Below are positions 43,201 through 64,000 of a stretch of 64,000 nt of DNA, piece by piece. Source of the stretch: Promerops cafer (Eukaryota; Chordata; Aves; Passeriformes; Nectariniidae). Every line of letters begins with the position of its first letter. The stretch's first letter is position 1. A program made the position numbers and the translations under genes. Below the pieces are notes generated by a model, which had not been told where the DNA came from, searched no databases, and saw nothing but the letters and a program-made list of their open reading frames with translations. Where the stretch lies: contig VZSE01013368.1 of NCBI GenBank assembly GCA_013398275.1, positions 386,236 through 450,235 of the forward strand. Direction: 5' to 3'.

Positions 43201-45252
43201 TCTCTTATGCAAAAGTCTTTAAAGGGTGAAAGCTTTTGGTTAACATTTATTTGATCAGATTTTAGTGAGAGATAAGGACTCTGAATCTCTCTTTGCCATG
43301 TTGGCCAGAAAACTACATTGATATCAACTGTTCCCATCATAAACAAAACCAGAACTTTAAAGTTCCACACACGCTGTAGGAAATAACACTGGCTTGTTGA
43401 TAGATCTGCCTTCTGCAGACAGCTGCAATGCAGTGGACAAAATAGAAGACAACCAAGGGGCTGAAAATAGTGCAGGTTAAAGTACACAGAGCTCCACATC
43501 AGCTCATCTGCCCTTCTTTGATTCTGTAAGAACAGATGTACACTATCTGCTAATTATCTTCCTCTATGCAACAGACTCCGATATTTTGCTCAGATATTTT
43601 TATAGCATACTTTGATATTTTTATCATGATTGGAAAAACAATTTAGATAAGGAAAGATCTAACTAAAAGGCTTGCCTAGTCATCATTCTCATAATTATGT
43701 AGGGCTTGCATTCATCCTTCCTATGGAAGCAGTTTACAATCTATTCTGAACAACTCACTAGGGATGATAGCGCTTGAGCTGAGAGCTGAGCTTCTTGGAA
43801 GGTCAGACACTCATGGAATAACCATTATGCATAAGCAAATTAGAAAATTTGGATATATATTTGTAATAGCAGAATTATAAGCCCTTAATACAAGGTATTG
43901 CCTCATTTTTTACAGGCTGAGTTAATTTTTGTTTGGTCAAGAGGCCTCATGTGTTGACTTACGAACATGTGGAAACAGCACTGCTGTATTTTCAGTCCCA
44001 GCTGGAGTCTCCCTAGTGAGCTGTGTTCTACCTTCTGGCTAAAATACTTGCCACAATCATCCAAATCCCTGAAGGTAAACACAACTTTAAAAAGCTCCAA
44101 AAAATGCAAAAAATTTTAAAAAACCCCACATAGAACAGACAGCTGCTCTAGGTTGCCTTGTGCTTAGGGAAAATATACTACATTCCAAATCACTGTATTT
44201 TCCCTGTAAGAGAAAGAAAAAAGCACAAAATGTCATTGTTTCTGCTGTCCTACTCACCTCTAGAGCAGCCATATTAACATCTGAGTGTTCATTCACAATA
44301 ACACTTTTCTTGTCCAAGAAGAAACAAACTCAAAGAAGTAGTCAGAGGAGCTTGACTTGGTGGGAGGTGCTGGCTAATGCTCAAGCAGGAAAGATGTGCT
44401 CCAGCCCTTTCAAAAAAAGCTCATCTTCCAACAGCAGATTTCATACCCAGAAAAAAATGCAGTTTTAATCAGCCTAGAGAGCTCCCTGTAAAAGCAAGTC
44501 ATTCTAACATATAAAGTATGAAAACACGTTACAATGTCTGTTCATATGTGGCCATTACAACTGTGAAAATCATCCTTAAATGATAATTACATCATTGCTT
44601 TTACAATTTAATGTCTGGCAAAATTATGGCCATACCATATATAACAGGCATATTGACCTAATTTATCAAATATCTTTTTAAAAATTCCTTAAAATCAAAA
44701 GCAATTTGGCATCCAGCCATAGAACAAAGTGTCCCTGGGAACAGCTTCAAGGCCAAATAAGAGCTAGCACATATGTAAATATGTGCAAATAAGAACTCAC
44801 TGTTCAGTTACAAAGACCTATCTTCAAAAAAAGTGTCTAAAAGTCTGTTCATGGATCACTCAGCAGCACAAGTTGACAGGAATGTGCACAGTACAAATGC
44901 TACTTATATTTGCATCATTTTCAAGAATCTCCATCCAAAATAAAGATATTTTAAAAGTATATTTTTAATACATAATTTTTGTATGTATCAACAGGAAAAT
45001 TAGCTGACAGGCTTTCTAACCTCACAGACATCTTCTCTCAGCAGATTTCAAATATTTCCCATGTTCTGCTGTGTTCATAATTCCATTACACTCATAATGA
45101 AACGCACAGATATGAAAGTTAAAAACACCATTTTATTTTTTAAAGAAAGTTAACATATTTAGCAAGTACCTTGTACTTTTATAATGCAAGCAAGTTTCCC
45201 ACACCTATACAATCAATTCTACAGTAGTATCAGCAGTACATAAAGGGTCACT

Positions 45253-45369
45253 GAAAGAGGAAAAATGGGAAAAAGGGAAAGAAAAAAGAGAAAAAGAGGA
45301 AAAGAGAGGAAAAGAGAAAGTGAACAAAACAGAGAAGAAGATCCAAAGGGAAAAAGAGAAAAAAAATAG
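45253..45369 (+). repeat. Polypurine tract (about 117 bp)
   Basis: Almost only A and G on the plus strand, with about seven pyrimidine interruptions. On the sense strand of GABRB2 it is a long polypyrimidine tract. The minus-strand open frame that crosses it reads as a Phe/Ser-rich low-complexity string and is not a gene. Confidence 0.9.
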
Positions 45370-47389
45370 ACAGCTATGCTGTACATAGCACACTATAGGG
45401 TAACATGCTAATTTTGGGCACAGTGAGATGCCAGCTTTTCTGCCATCATAGCAAAATGTAAAACCCAGTTCTTTAGTACCATCTTGCAAAAAATGAATAA
45501 AAATAGAGAGAAGTAAAAGATAGTTCTTCTTGGGCAGCAAGACAAGAACTTTGATAGGAAGTTAGGTTGGTTTTGCAGGAGAAAAGTGTCATGCATCTAC
45601 CTATAATGCTGAGGAACTTGCAGGGCTTGAAGAAAGTCGTTCTCGGAACCTGAAAGGACAGCAATACTCTAACTAGTACATGTGCACAGTACCACCACTA
45701 CCGACCTGGGCTACAGCAACATAAACAACTTACAGCATAAAGGCATTACACTTGCAGCACTTTGATGTGCATCTGCTCCCTGCACATTCCTGTTAGCTGT
45801 GGGATGTGGAGAATGGGAAGGTCCTTGGCAAGGATACCATCCCTATGATAATAATTCTAACAGAAGAGGAGTCACTAATGTTACTCTTTATATTACTCAT
45901 TTTCGGTCTGCAAAGAAAAGAAGAGAGGGACCAAGTGAAAAACCTCTGCTGTTGTGCTCTTTGTCCCTTTACAGAATTTTCCCCAGATTGTGTGTCAGGA
46001 ACAGGTTACAAGCGTCCAGGCACAAAAAGCCCCCGAAGGAATAAAATCATAATTCACAAGCAAAAATGTAACTCACCAGCATTTCAGTATCACTCAGGCT
46101 GCCTGTGTAACATTTTGGTGCAGATCATTCTCCCAGAAGTCAGCTGTTGAAGGGATGATTGTTCCACCAACAAACTGTTGGTTCCTTGACGTCCCCTGAT
46201 TTTCACTGATGGGCTCCCACACAGATTCAGGTGCCTGCTGTGCTTTTATGAAGCTTTTTCCCATAGCAGCCCACAATAGGTGTGTTTGCCTTGAATAGAG
46301 CTGTGTCTGATATTGGACAAATATTCACTTGTAATGTATGCTGCTGACTGTCAATTAACTGCTTAAGAAAACCGGGTAAAAAGTGGTGATTTTACCAGGA
46401 AACTGAAGCCTCAGTTGATGCAAAATTCACCAAATACTCAAATAATCAACTTTGACACATCAATGAAGTGCCTGGATTCAGCAGAGTACTTGGTTCCATC
46501 CATGCAGTTGCAGACTCCTGCTGTTAACAAGGTGTTATTTCCAGTGTTGCACAGTACCAGCTCACATCATGTCAGAGTGGAAAGGTGTGTTCTTACACAC
46601 AGAGCCAAATACTGACTCCCACATTGGTTTTTGTTATGTTACCCTGTTTTTGTGTGAGATTATTGGCTGGGCTCAGGTAACACCTCAAATCCCAGCTGCA
46701 GTGACACATCAATTGCCAGAAGAGACAGGCTTGTATGAGAGGAGATGCACATAGTGGATTGCTCTGCAGCTGGGGAGTAGAAGTATGACATACCACAAGT
46801 CCCAAATCTCTGCATTTCCAATACATTCCTGCAAAAGTGACTAATTATATCTGTGCTCCATACCCAGTAAAGACAACTTGTATGTTGTACAGTCATAGAA
46901 TATAGAGAATTGACTTTTAAAGGCATGTAATAACGAAGATGTTACTGAGCCAAACATCATAATGAAAATTCTGAGATCCTTATCCAGGGAAAAGAACCCT
47001 TATTTTGAGAGTTTTTAAAGCCTAACAAGCAGTGGCAGAGACACTTCAGTCTATATAATGGGAATATTACCTGTGTAACTGAACAAAGAGATATGGAATA
47101 GATTATACCACACCAGGTCATACATGGAAGAAAAACTGTATTGTTAAATCTTAAATTACAAGGCTATTTGTTCAAGATACTGATTTATTCAGAGCATTCT
47201 CATGGTATTGTTGTTCTTTTACATGACTTATAACTTTTTCACAATGCAGGTCATGCATCACTTAGGTTCTATTTCAGATCAGTAATGGTAAATACTTGTT
47301 CCTGGTTCTGTAAGGCAGATGTAGGATCCCAGGACAGGATCAATCAGATAGAAATGTTCAACTAAACACCTTCACTGTTATGGTCAGCA

Positions 47390-47555
47390 CTGGAACAGGT
47401 TACCTGGGAGGTTTTTCAATTTCTCTCCTTGGAGGTTTTCTAGACCAGACTTTACAAAGGCCTGAGTAACTTGGTCTGACCACAGAGATGATCATATTTT
47501 AAATAGAGGAGGGGTCTAAGGACCTCCTGAGACCCCTTTCATCCTGAATTATTCC
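47390..47555 (+). mobile_element. Probable old CR1 3' remnant
   Basis: CACTGGAACAGGTTACCTGG followed by GGAGGTTTT and a later GAGGTTTTCTAGACC, then GAGGGGTCTAAGGACCTCC and CCTTTCATCCTGAATTATTCC, keeps the order of the CR1 3' end (tryptophan-asparagine-arginine codons, UTR, terminus) at low identity. It is in intron 5 and antisense to GABRB2. The call could be wrong; a repeat search would settle it. Confidence 0.5.
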
Positions 47556-49900
47556 TGAAGTATAACTTGAAATAGAAGTACATATTAATCTACTTAGTGA
47601 CTTCTCTTTCCTCGTGTAAAATGCAACATTAAAAAAACCACACCTTAATTATTGCATAAGAAAAAAATGCAAAAAATAAACCCCAAGTCTTTTATAAATA
47701 CAACACAAATGATAAAGACTATAATCTTTATTTCTCTCAACCACTTAGCCATCCTTTCCTTTATAAATGTTCATTCACAAAACATGTTTCAGGCTACTTA
47801 GAGTAACAACAGTAGTATTTGTGTTTCATTTTTGCTCAGAACACATGCATATCGTGAGAAAGTTGATCTAAGAGTTAGAATATTTCATACATAAAAGGTA
47901 TCTTGAATTTCCATCCAAATTATTTTGGACAGTACGTCAAAACCATGTTGGACACTGAGTGGCATAGGTATCAAACATTTCTAAAACTAGAATAGTTCCC
48001 TGGTGTAGACCTGCACACCAATGCAACATCTTAGTAAATTTGCAGTAGCACTTTCCCACATCAACTATAGTGGTGTCAGATGGACAGAAGAATTGGCCAG
48101 ATGACAGCTCCCCTAACACTGCCAAAAGTTGGATAATATAAGGCTGAATTCTTTTAAAATTAATGACTACTGCCATAAGAAATAGCAACTTTGACTTCAA
48201 TATATAAACTTAAGACATAGGAAAATGGAACTGCATCCAGTAAGAGAAGGTAGCTTGTTTTTGCTAAATATGGGTGGAATTTGATCAGCCTGACTAGCAG
48301 TACCAAATAACATGAGCAAATGAAAACAAAATTAACTTGTTTCCCAAAGCTCTCATCATTAGCAAGGTGCGATCAAGGGATGAAAATATTGTAATTTTTA
48401 ACTTTGTCAAAGCTGCTTCTAATTCAATTTCTTCTCTGTTATTCCACCAAAGTCAAACAATGTTTCCTAGGCTTGTCTACTTGGAAGGTCAACCCTTCCT
48501 CAACCCCAATCTAATATCATAATCAAAATTAAAGATGATCTTATTATTCACTCTGGCTTTTACTTGCTGAAACAAAACCAATGAAATTGTTTTCCTGTTC
48601 AGTGATGCAATATTTTGCATTTGAGCATCAGTAAGAAAAAGTAAAGAAAACTTGGAGTTTGGAAAAAACCAAAACTAAACCACCCAAACAAAAAAAATGA
48701 CAACCCTGCTGGAGAAGACTGATTTTTCTTTAACAGGAGCCACTGAGGAGGGTTAAGCTCATATTTGAGAGATGAATCTCCAATTCCTATTCTAGAAACT
48801 TAGGACAAATGGACAAGTATCAGTGACCCAAATACAGAGCACGCTGACCAATCTGGTCATTTGGCTTGCTCCTCAAGTAGCAAATTGAATTCTTTTCAGA
48901 GAAGGATCCTAATGATCATTGCCACATCTCACCCCAGTCCAGCTGCTGTCCTTGGGGAAAAAGGGACACTTTGCCAGGGCAGGGTACGAGGTGATCCCAT
49001 TTTGGTTGCTGTTGTTTTGTAAACAGGCCAAAACGCCCAGTCAAATTTCATCTTAATCCACCACTTTGCAGTGACTCAAATACTCATTTTCATTCTTCCT
49101 CCACTTAAGTAATTCAGCATGAGATGAACAGCATTAGCAAGAGCACTGGAATTAACTGTTTGAGTTGCTGCTCTCAGTGACCAAGGGCAAATACAGATCA
49201 GACTGACAACAGACTCAAGTGCCCTCCTGCCCCTAGGTGTTTTAAAAATGAATCAAAAAATGGAATTAATTCTTTAATGTAACTGATAAAAAAAGACAAT
49301 TGTAGTTATACAAAGGGAAAAAACCCCTCTGTCTTAGGAAATAAAATGACTGTAGAAACATATTTCACTTCTTTTCACAGGTGTGTGATCACTGTGTGAC
49401 AGTCACAGTTTGCATGGTCTTCAAAAGCAGGAGACCTGAGGTCCAGGGATTCCAGAACCTGATAAATATTACTATTTCATAAGAGCTGTATTATATTGAA
49501 GAAACGATTTCATTTTGAAAAAGACAGTAGACTGCTTCAGTAACCTGATACTATGAAGAATAAGCCATTATTAGCTTTCAGTACCACCTCCATCCCTTTC
49601 AATGGTCTAAAAAATTTTTAAAAGACCTAACCACATGTGTCCTCCAAAGAAAATAATAAAAACAAAGTACAATGTCAGACCATACCCTACACACTGCTAA
49701 GGTATGTAACAACATCACATGAATTTTCCAACAGCACTTATAAATACTTATATTTCTTGATGAAGTCACCAGTTACAAGGCATCTGAAAAGAATACCAGA
49801 CCTACAGAAAAAAATTGCCTTAAGTATAACATTTTATAACTGAGATCCTAAATAAAACCAAAAAAAGGTGACTATTTACCTTGTAAAATTCATACCTTTT

Positions 49901-50015
49901 CAAAACAGGACTGTAAAGTGCTTTCCATACTTCCACATAATTTATTGAAGNCTCAAAACAGGACTGTAAAGTGCTAACCCATCAGCTTTCTATACTTCCA
50001 CATAATTTATTGAAG
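49901..50015 (+). repeat. Short direct duplication around a single N
   Basis: The 50 bases at 49901-49950 are repeated at 49954-50015. The second copy has a 12-base insertion after GTGCT and one C-to-T difference. A single N at 49951 sits at the junction. The pattern fits two alleles or two contig ends joined during assembly better than a biological duplication. Confidence 0.9.
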
Positions 50016-50153
50016 ATTATCAGAGCTTTTGTTAGAAATATATTCATTTCTTTTGGGAAATATCCTTCTGCACAAGGGATGCCTTCCTGGATATGTAATT
50101 TTTTTCCCAAAGTTTAACAAATACATTTGCTACTTTCTGAATATGGACTTTTT

Positions 50154-50169
50154 AAAAAGGGCCCTTTTT
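50154..50169. repeat. 16-bp perfect palindrome
   Basis: A5 G3 C3 T5, self-complementary with no spacer, flanked by another TTTTT. It contains a GGGCCC core. No known function is suggested by its position inside intron 5. Confidence 0.85.
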
Positions 50170-53100
50170 GTTTCCAATAATCCCTTGATAAAATGCAGGG
50201 TTTATTTGTAATAAGGAAAAATTTACTCTTGTTCAAACTGAATATAAAAGACAAAATGCATTAAAAGTTTTAAAACCATTTGCATTTTGATTCTGTCTTT
50301 TTGATTATATATGTCCTCCATATTCAACTATAAAATGATGAAAAAAGGGAAAAAAAGGCACTTAAAATTATTAATTTCTCTGTGGAAATCTATGTTGCTG
50401 ATACGGTCTGAGGCTGATAGACACAGATTAGATATTTGTACACTGCATTCCCTTTTAGATTGAACCCCAGCTAGCTTGAAAGCATTAAGAGTCTGTACCA
50501 TTCTTTCTTCATTTGCAAACACTACATCACCTTGTCAGTGCTATGAGAATTGCCAGGATGCAGAGACTGCTGCAAAGATGTACTGAGATAAAATGAAAAA
50601 AGGAAAATACTTCCCTCTTGCCTACCTGTAGGGTAACATATCTCGGGTATTATTTGAGCTCCAGTCTGAAAGCCCAGCCCCCAGCAGGGCGTGGGGGTGT
50701 GTGTTATCAAACCCTTACAAACACTGGTTCCCTTGAACACAGCCCACCCTGATCATATGCACTGATGGTGAATCTAAATTTCCTTCCCCTCTTCAGACTA
50801 CACAGAAGAATCATCTACTGCTGGGGATTATTTTAGCTCTTCCTGAATCATCCTATCTCCACACTGAAGAGGAGTCAAGGATTTCCTGTTCATTTTCAGT
50901 GTGCATTATGCCACTGAAATTATACCTTCTCTCTTCTCAGCATACTTGAGATGAAATTACTGAGGACAAATAAAGAACAAAGTACCTGTCCCAAGGAAGC
51001 CACACTGGAAGCTGATGGTGCCAAAATGGCAATGGACATATGTGGAATTGTTTGCTAAACAATCCATGTCTCTCTTCCACACACAATGCTGTACCGGTTG
51101 AATTGGCACAGAATCCAAATTAGGAAATCTGAATATGGAGATGATGAACAAGATGAAAAAAGGGGCACTTTGATAAGCCCACCTTCTGCTGAGAGAGGAA
51201 TACCTTCTCTGCAAAAGGGCCATGGTGCAAAACAGACTCAGCTGAAGAGACAAAGGGGATGGAATACACATGAAGTTTGAAAAAAGGAAGAAAAAAAAAT
51301 TAACAACTTTTAAAATTCTAGCTGTCAGTGGCCCAAGAGTCATGTGTTTAGCTTTCCACTTAGGGTGCAACTGTTGGAAGTCATGTGTTGCCATGGCATC
51401 CTGCTATGCTGAACACCCCACTGCAGCAGTTTCTTGCCTGGCATCAAACACAATTGCCTCTAACCCAGAAACCTGGTCAGCTCCTGGAGTTCTACCATTT
51501 GTCCCGTGTGACCTGATTACAGCTTTGATCCATGGCCAGAGCAGCCATCTGCAAAGTACTCAAAGCTTCAGCAAAAGGCTGCTTTGATTCCTTTTCAGTG
51601 CCTTAAAAGTACTCATAAAGTCACCTTGAGCACACTTCTCTTTCTCTTGTTGATCAGCTTTCACAGATGATCTGATTAGAAAGTGTTTGGTACTGGGCTG
51701 CACTGCCACTGGAGGAATGATGCTCTCTTGACTCTCTTTCTGGCTTTCTCCAGATTCTCATACTGAATGGAAGTTTTTAACCTAGTGTGCTTCTCTGGTG
51801 GTTTTGTCATGAAGTAGAAAAAAAATTCTAATGATTTCTTCTCCCAACACCCCAGGCTTTTGCATAAATGAAATGTCCTGAAAACAATTATTTCTCCTTG
51901 ATCAGCAAAGCATTCCCTTGTCTGTCTGTGAGTGCTTTTCCCTGGTCAGCACAGCCCCATGGGGAGCTCCCTGTCTGCTAGGGCCTCCGACAGCAGGGCT
52001 TTGATGTGCTGCTTTAATGCCACATCCTGAATACACTATGGAAAGTGCTTCTGAGGATATGCTTCTGAGGAGAAACCCAGTGCATTCTTGTTTGTTCCAC
52101 ATCAACAAAGAAATGGAAAAAAAACCCCAAAAAACCCACTGTCACAAGGCAGATTCTGAATTTTTACCTCGGTATAACATTAATATAGCCAGGCCTAACA
52201 CATTATGAAACAAGATAAGAAGGAATTGAAGTAAATTTTTGTCTTTATGTGGCACCACATAATTGAAGTGGACAAAGGTCGAGATGTACCAGATGAATCT
52301 TGAATAATTGTGTTTAAAAATATTCAAAAGAATCAAAATAATTTCTGTTAGGTTGAGAATGTGCAATAAGATATTTTATTAGTTTATAGGAATATGAAGT
52401 ATTCATCAAATTGCCTTGTACTTCTTATTGCCTTTGAGCTCTCACTAGTCTTATGGATGATTAGCTGAGACATTCCTTCAACAGTTACAATTCCAGAGAG
52501 GCAGGAAACAGCAGAGAAATAAAATTATTCTCAAGGCTCATCAGCAACTCAGCAATACGAACTCCAGTGGCAGAGGTAGGGTGCAGAACAGAGAGGTATT
52601 TACTGAGTCAAGTCAATATTCAACTAAAAAAGAAAAAAACTCTGTTGCCTGCAAGTTGGAAAACTAAAAAATGAATATATAGGAAAATTGGTTTCCCTCT
52701 GGTACTATAACCCTGCTGCTCAGTATGTCGAAGAATAACAAAAGAAAGGGAGAAGTAGAATAGCTCAGAGTAGACTCCCTTGGACATGACAGCCCACAGG
52801 TTTAGAAGCATCTTAGCAAAACTGAATATTCAACAAGCTTCTGCCTTTAAAGGACCTCAGAGTGTAATTAGCTATCCATGGGAAAAAATTCAGGATTTCA
52901 TTTCTCAAAACTGATACTTTCTAAACTAATGGGGAATAGTCCTCTCTTACACTTTCAGCATCTCACTAAACTGCCCTAGACTGAAGTAGGAAAAATGTTG
53001 TGTTCTTCATCTTAATAGATTATATCCCCCCCTCTATATCATGTTTTATATTTCATATACAACCCTTTTACACAAGAATTTCTAATTCTCAAATTAATCT

Positions 53101-53218
53101 ATATTTATGCAAATCTAGGTTAATAAATACTTGATATTGGCCACAAATATCAATAAACACTATGTCATGAAGAAAAAAAAGTAGCCCAGGCATTTAAGAA
53201 GGCATTTCAACACTGGCA

Positions 53219-53286
53219 TCAGTAAGAGGATGAGGGGAGCAAAGGAAGAAAGGAAGGAGGAAGCAGAGAAAGAATGGAAGGACTTT
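53219..53286 (+). repeat. Purine-rich GGAA-type tract
   Basis: Mostly G and A with AGGAAG-like units, interrupted by a few pyrimidines, in intron 5. Confidence 0.75.
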
Positions 53287-54140
53287 AGAGACATTAACAT
53301 GTGTTGAAAAGGAATAAAAACCTCTCATTGCAACTCCAACGACCTGACTTGACAATAACTCCTTTATCAAACAACGTATATCTGAACTGGATTTCATAGA
53401 AGTATTTGGTATAAGACTAAGAAAAGACAGTTAGTAAAGATATGTAAAAGGTGTGTAGGAAATTGTACTGCACTGAGAGGTCATGCTCAATACAGAGAAT
53501 GACTGTAAGCAAAGCTCTTCCTTCTTGACATTAATATTCTTTAGTATTTGTGCGTTGATGAAATTTCTAATGAAACAAAATCAGCAGGCATTGTTAGGAC
53601 CAAGGATGATCAGAACAAATATAACAAGAACTGGATAACCTTGAGGACTGCAGCAATATTAAGAACATTGATGTATGTGAACAGTGTTATGAAATGCCAA
53701 GTCATGTGTTCTTAGCAGTATGCAAAAAAATTCTTCAAAAAGCTAGAAAGAACCCACTGCTGGAAAATGAGTGAGGAAGGGAAAGACCTTACTGTACTGT
53801 TCCAGAAAAGACTCTCACCTGTGATATGCAGTTGTGAAGAAAGGCAGAGGTGGCTCTTTGAAGAAAGGCAGGATTAATATCATAGTGTAACACAGAATTC
53901 ATCTGGGACACTGTTTATGGTACCAGTTATTCCTAAAGAAGAACTAATGCCAGTTCTGCACTTCTCTTAACATACTCCTTCATGAGAAAGCTAAAGAAGA
54001 CTGGAATATTCAGTTTCATGAAATGAATCCTATGAGAAACTACAAGTGTTTTCATTAAATGTGTTGTGAATGTCCCAGGAGGGCCAAAGAAGATACTGAA
54101 TTTAAAAAAAAAAATTGTAGGCCCAGGCAGTGAGTATTAA

Positions 54141-54164
54141 TTTCATGCCTTGTTAGGCATGAAA
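54141..54164. repeat. Hairpin with 9-bp perfect stem
   Basis: TTTCATGCC and GGCATGAAA are exact inverted copies separated by the six-base loop TTGTTA. There is no T-run that would suggest a terminator and no flanking gene. It lies in intron 5, about 2.2 kb downstream of exon 5. Confidence 0.85.
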
Positions 54165-56303
54165 ACTGTTGGGGTAGGAATTTATAGAATATCTAACCAC
54201 TAGAAGAAAGCAGTGGTGAAACAGGCATCCAACAGGATCAGTAGGGCAAGAAACCAACCTTCTTCAGGCATGCAGCTTAACCACTTTTTAGAAGTGATTA
54301 TGACTTCAGCACCTGAACTGAATGACTTGGAAAATCAATCTTATTCTCCCTGCCCATCTACCTACCAGCATTTTTGCCTTAAGTGATTCATGAAGAGTAG
54401 ACAGACAGGTTTTCATCAGGACAGAATGACATTTCTGAAGATCAATCATTTTCTAAAGCAGTGTGACAGTGCTTCAAAACAGAGTTCAAGTGCTGCTTTA
54501 TCCACATTCTTTAGTGGACTTCATTATTGCAATGAAAGGCTGGCTACACTTAGTATCCTGATTTAAATCCATTTCACCTTTGTGATGCTGCAACAGAGCT
54601 CACAAATCCACAAATGGCCTCTGCTCCAGGCATCCCAGCTTCTATGGTAAATTCAACTTCTACCCTTTCTATGATGTAATGAGCATTAAGTTTTCATACC
54701 AAGTGGAACAACAACTTCAAGTGCTCAATACCTCAGTTTTTAGGATTGTTCCTTGAAAGATAAGTGATCTGCATCAAACCTCTACTTTAAATCAGGCAAA
54801 AGGGAAATTTCAATTTACAAGTCCCACTTTCTAAGTCTGAATGAGAACCAGTGCTCTCATTGAAAAGCAGAGACATAATTTTCTGCTTTGCCTAAGGGCT
54901 GACCTGACAGGTATTTCCGGGGAATATTTTCCAGAGCAGGCTGTGAAAGGATGAGAGGAGGGATATGTAGTTTGTGAATCCCAACAAGACTTAGACATCT
55001 GAGCAATGCAGAGAGATGGCAAGACCTTGTTGGGCATTTGAACAGTGCTGTAAACAGAGAAAGGATTTCCTCTGACTCTCCAGCTTCCCACCTTGCACAC
55101 ACAATTGGAAAATAGAAAAATACCAGGTCCTTGCTACAAGAACAATTAAAAGGCATTGTCATAGCAAAAAAAATTCTCAATAAAAATTTCTGTAAGCCTG
55201 AATTATGCCAATAGTTTTCTCACACATTATAATCAGCCTAATATATATTACCTATATACAGGTTGTATAACAGCTGGCAGCAGGTATGAGATTCTGAATC
55301 AAATGCTATCAATGAAAATTCTACACAGAACTACAAAAAAGCCCCAAACAAACTAGATTTTATCCACTCTCAGTGCAAAGTCCACCACTACATTTGCTGC
55401 TTGTGGATATCTGTACACAGAATTTTAATGATAGTCTCAACTCTGCTTACTTATGCATGGAAATTATTTCAGGCAACAGTGTCACAAGAATTTTAGCATA
55501 TCTGTAAATTCCAGTAAAATGAATGTAATTTGGACACAAATGTAAAGCATATTCTTAAATGTTTTCTCAAACAGAAGTTCAGCTGTACCGAGTTCTTATC
55601 AGATTGTAGCACAAATTAAACACAGAAATTCCACATATTTCATAATACAGAACCTATTTTAAAAATACACATACTTGTGTACAGTATATTAAAATGTTAC
55701 ATTAATCTTGAAAGTTTTATATAGTCTTAATTAGTGTTAAATAACATTGCAATATTGTCATTATAAAAGTGATCATGAATCTTTTTCAGAGAAAAGAGAG
55801 ATTTTACTTCACAAATTTTACATACATAAAAAGTTCAATAGACACCAGCCATTAAATCAGTATATATAAACAGACTGTTTACATGCTTTGAAAGTTTAAC
55901 TACAGCACAATGGTTAGGAAAAAACCCACAAAATACCTATTTCAAGGACAATTCTGACCTCTTGCCTTCACTTATAAATGGAAACAAGCTGCCATACAGT
56001 TCAGCAGTAAAGGAGGATAAAGAACTGATAATAATCCTTGTGCTCCTCACATGAACTCCAACAAGCAATGTGAATGAGACTTTTAAAGCTGTAAATTGTC
56101 CATCAAAACACAGAATAACTTTTGCTAATCCTTGTGCCACAAATTACTAATCCATCTGGAAAGCTATTTTTCTTTTGGCATGTGTTTACAAGGATGTAAA
56201 CATCACACAGAACAACAACTGGGTTAGTAGCATGCAAAAAAAAACCCCCAACAACCTGAACAAAACGTGAAGAAACCAGAACCTGACAGAAATAAAATCT
56301 CTA

Positions 56304-64000
<7,697 letters not shown>

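Noticed and set aside
43107..43499. 130-codon minus-strand frame
   Set aside because: No domain, no conserved pattern, and no evidence of splicing.
45205..45664. Overlapping minus-strand frames rich in Phe and Ser
   Set aside because: The first is a translation of the polypurine tract; the other two run through its flank with no recognisable family.
46880..46925. CATAGAATATAGAGAATTGAC resembling a CR1 3' terminus
   Set aside because: The match stops after about ten bases and no CR1 sequence follows on either side.
50957..51394. 145-codon open frame on the minus strand, the longest in the window
   Set aside because: It has a Phe-run from low-complexity sequence, no recognisable domain and no splice or promoter context, and it lies in a long intron. 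Frames of this length are expected by chance over 64 kb.

Overview
The window is a piece of a vertebrate nuclear gene, not a microbial or viral genome. It holds four consecutive protein-coding exons of a GABA-A receptor beta subunit on the minus strand, best matched to GABRB2. The exons are separated by long AT-rich introns. The interspersed repeats I can recognise are CR1-type LINE fragments whose 3' ends carry the ATTCTATG-like octamer. That repeat type, together with the otherwise low repeat load, points to a bird; another sauropsid cannot be excluded. I cannot name the species.

Layout, in the gene's own 5'->3' order (right to left): partial intron 4 (64000-56431); exon 5 (56430-56348, 83 bp, the Cys-loop); intron 5 (56347-15529, about 40.8 kb); exon 6 (15528-15391, 138 bp, later extracellular domain up to loop C); intron 6 (15390-14180, 1.2 kb); exon 7 (14179-14027, 153 bp, loop C to M1 and the M1-M2 linker); intron 7 (14026-10867, 3.2 kb, about two thirds CR1); exon 8 (10866-10622, 245 bp, M2, M3 and the start of the large cytoplasmic loop); partial intron 8 (10621-1). 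All four exons have AG/GT borders, phases that join in frame and sizes that add to 619 coding bases. The earlier exons (signal peptide and N-terminal ligand-binding domain) lie beyond the right edge. The last exon or exons (rest of the cytoplasmic loop and M4) lie beyond the left edge. Exon numbers follow the usual nine-exon layout of beta-subunit genes and are inferred, since the first exons are not visible.

Everything else is non-coding as far as I can tell: three clear CR1 pieces and one or two decayed ones, simple-sequence and polypurine tracts, G-quadruplex-prone tracts, a hairpin, a palindrome, three locally GC-rich patches of unknown origin, and one short duplication beside a single N that looks like an assembly artefact. 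Many open frames of 60-145 codons exist, but none outside the GABRB2 exons and CR1 pieces shows a recognisable family or a plausible gene structure.

I found no undescribed system. The points most worth a second look are the tandem donor sites and open read-through after exon 8, the CR1-filled intron 7, the G-rich tract on the sense strand of intron 8, and the candidate conserved non-coding stretches in intron 5.
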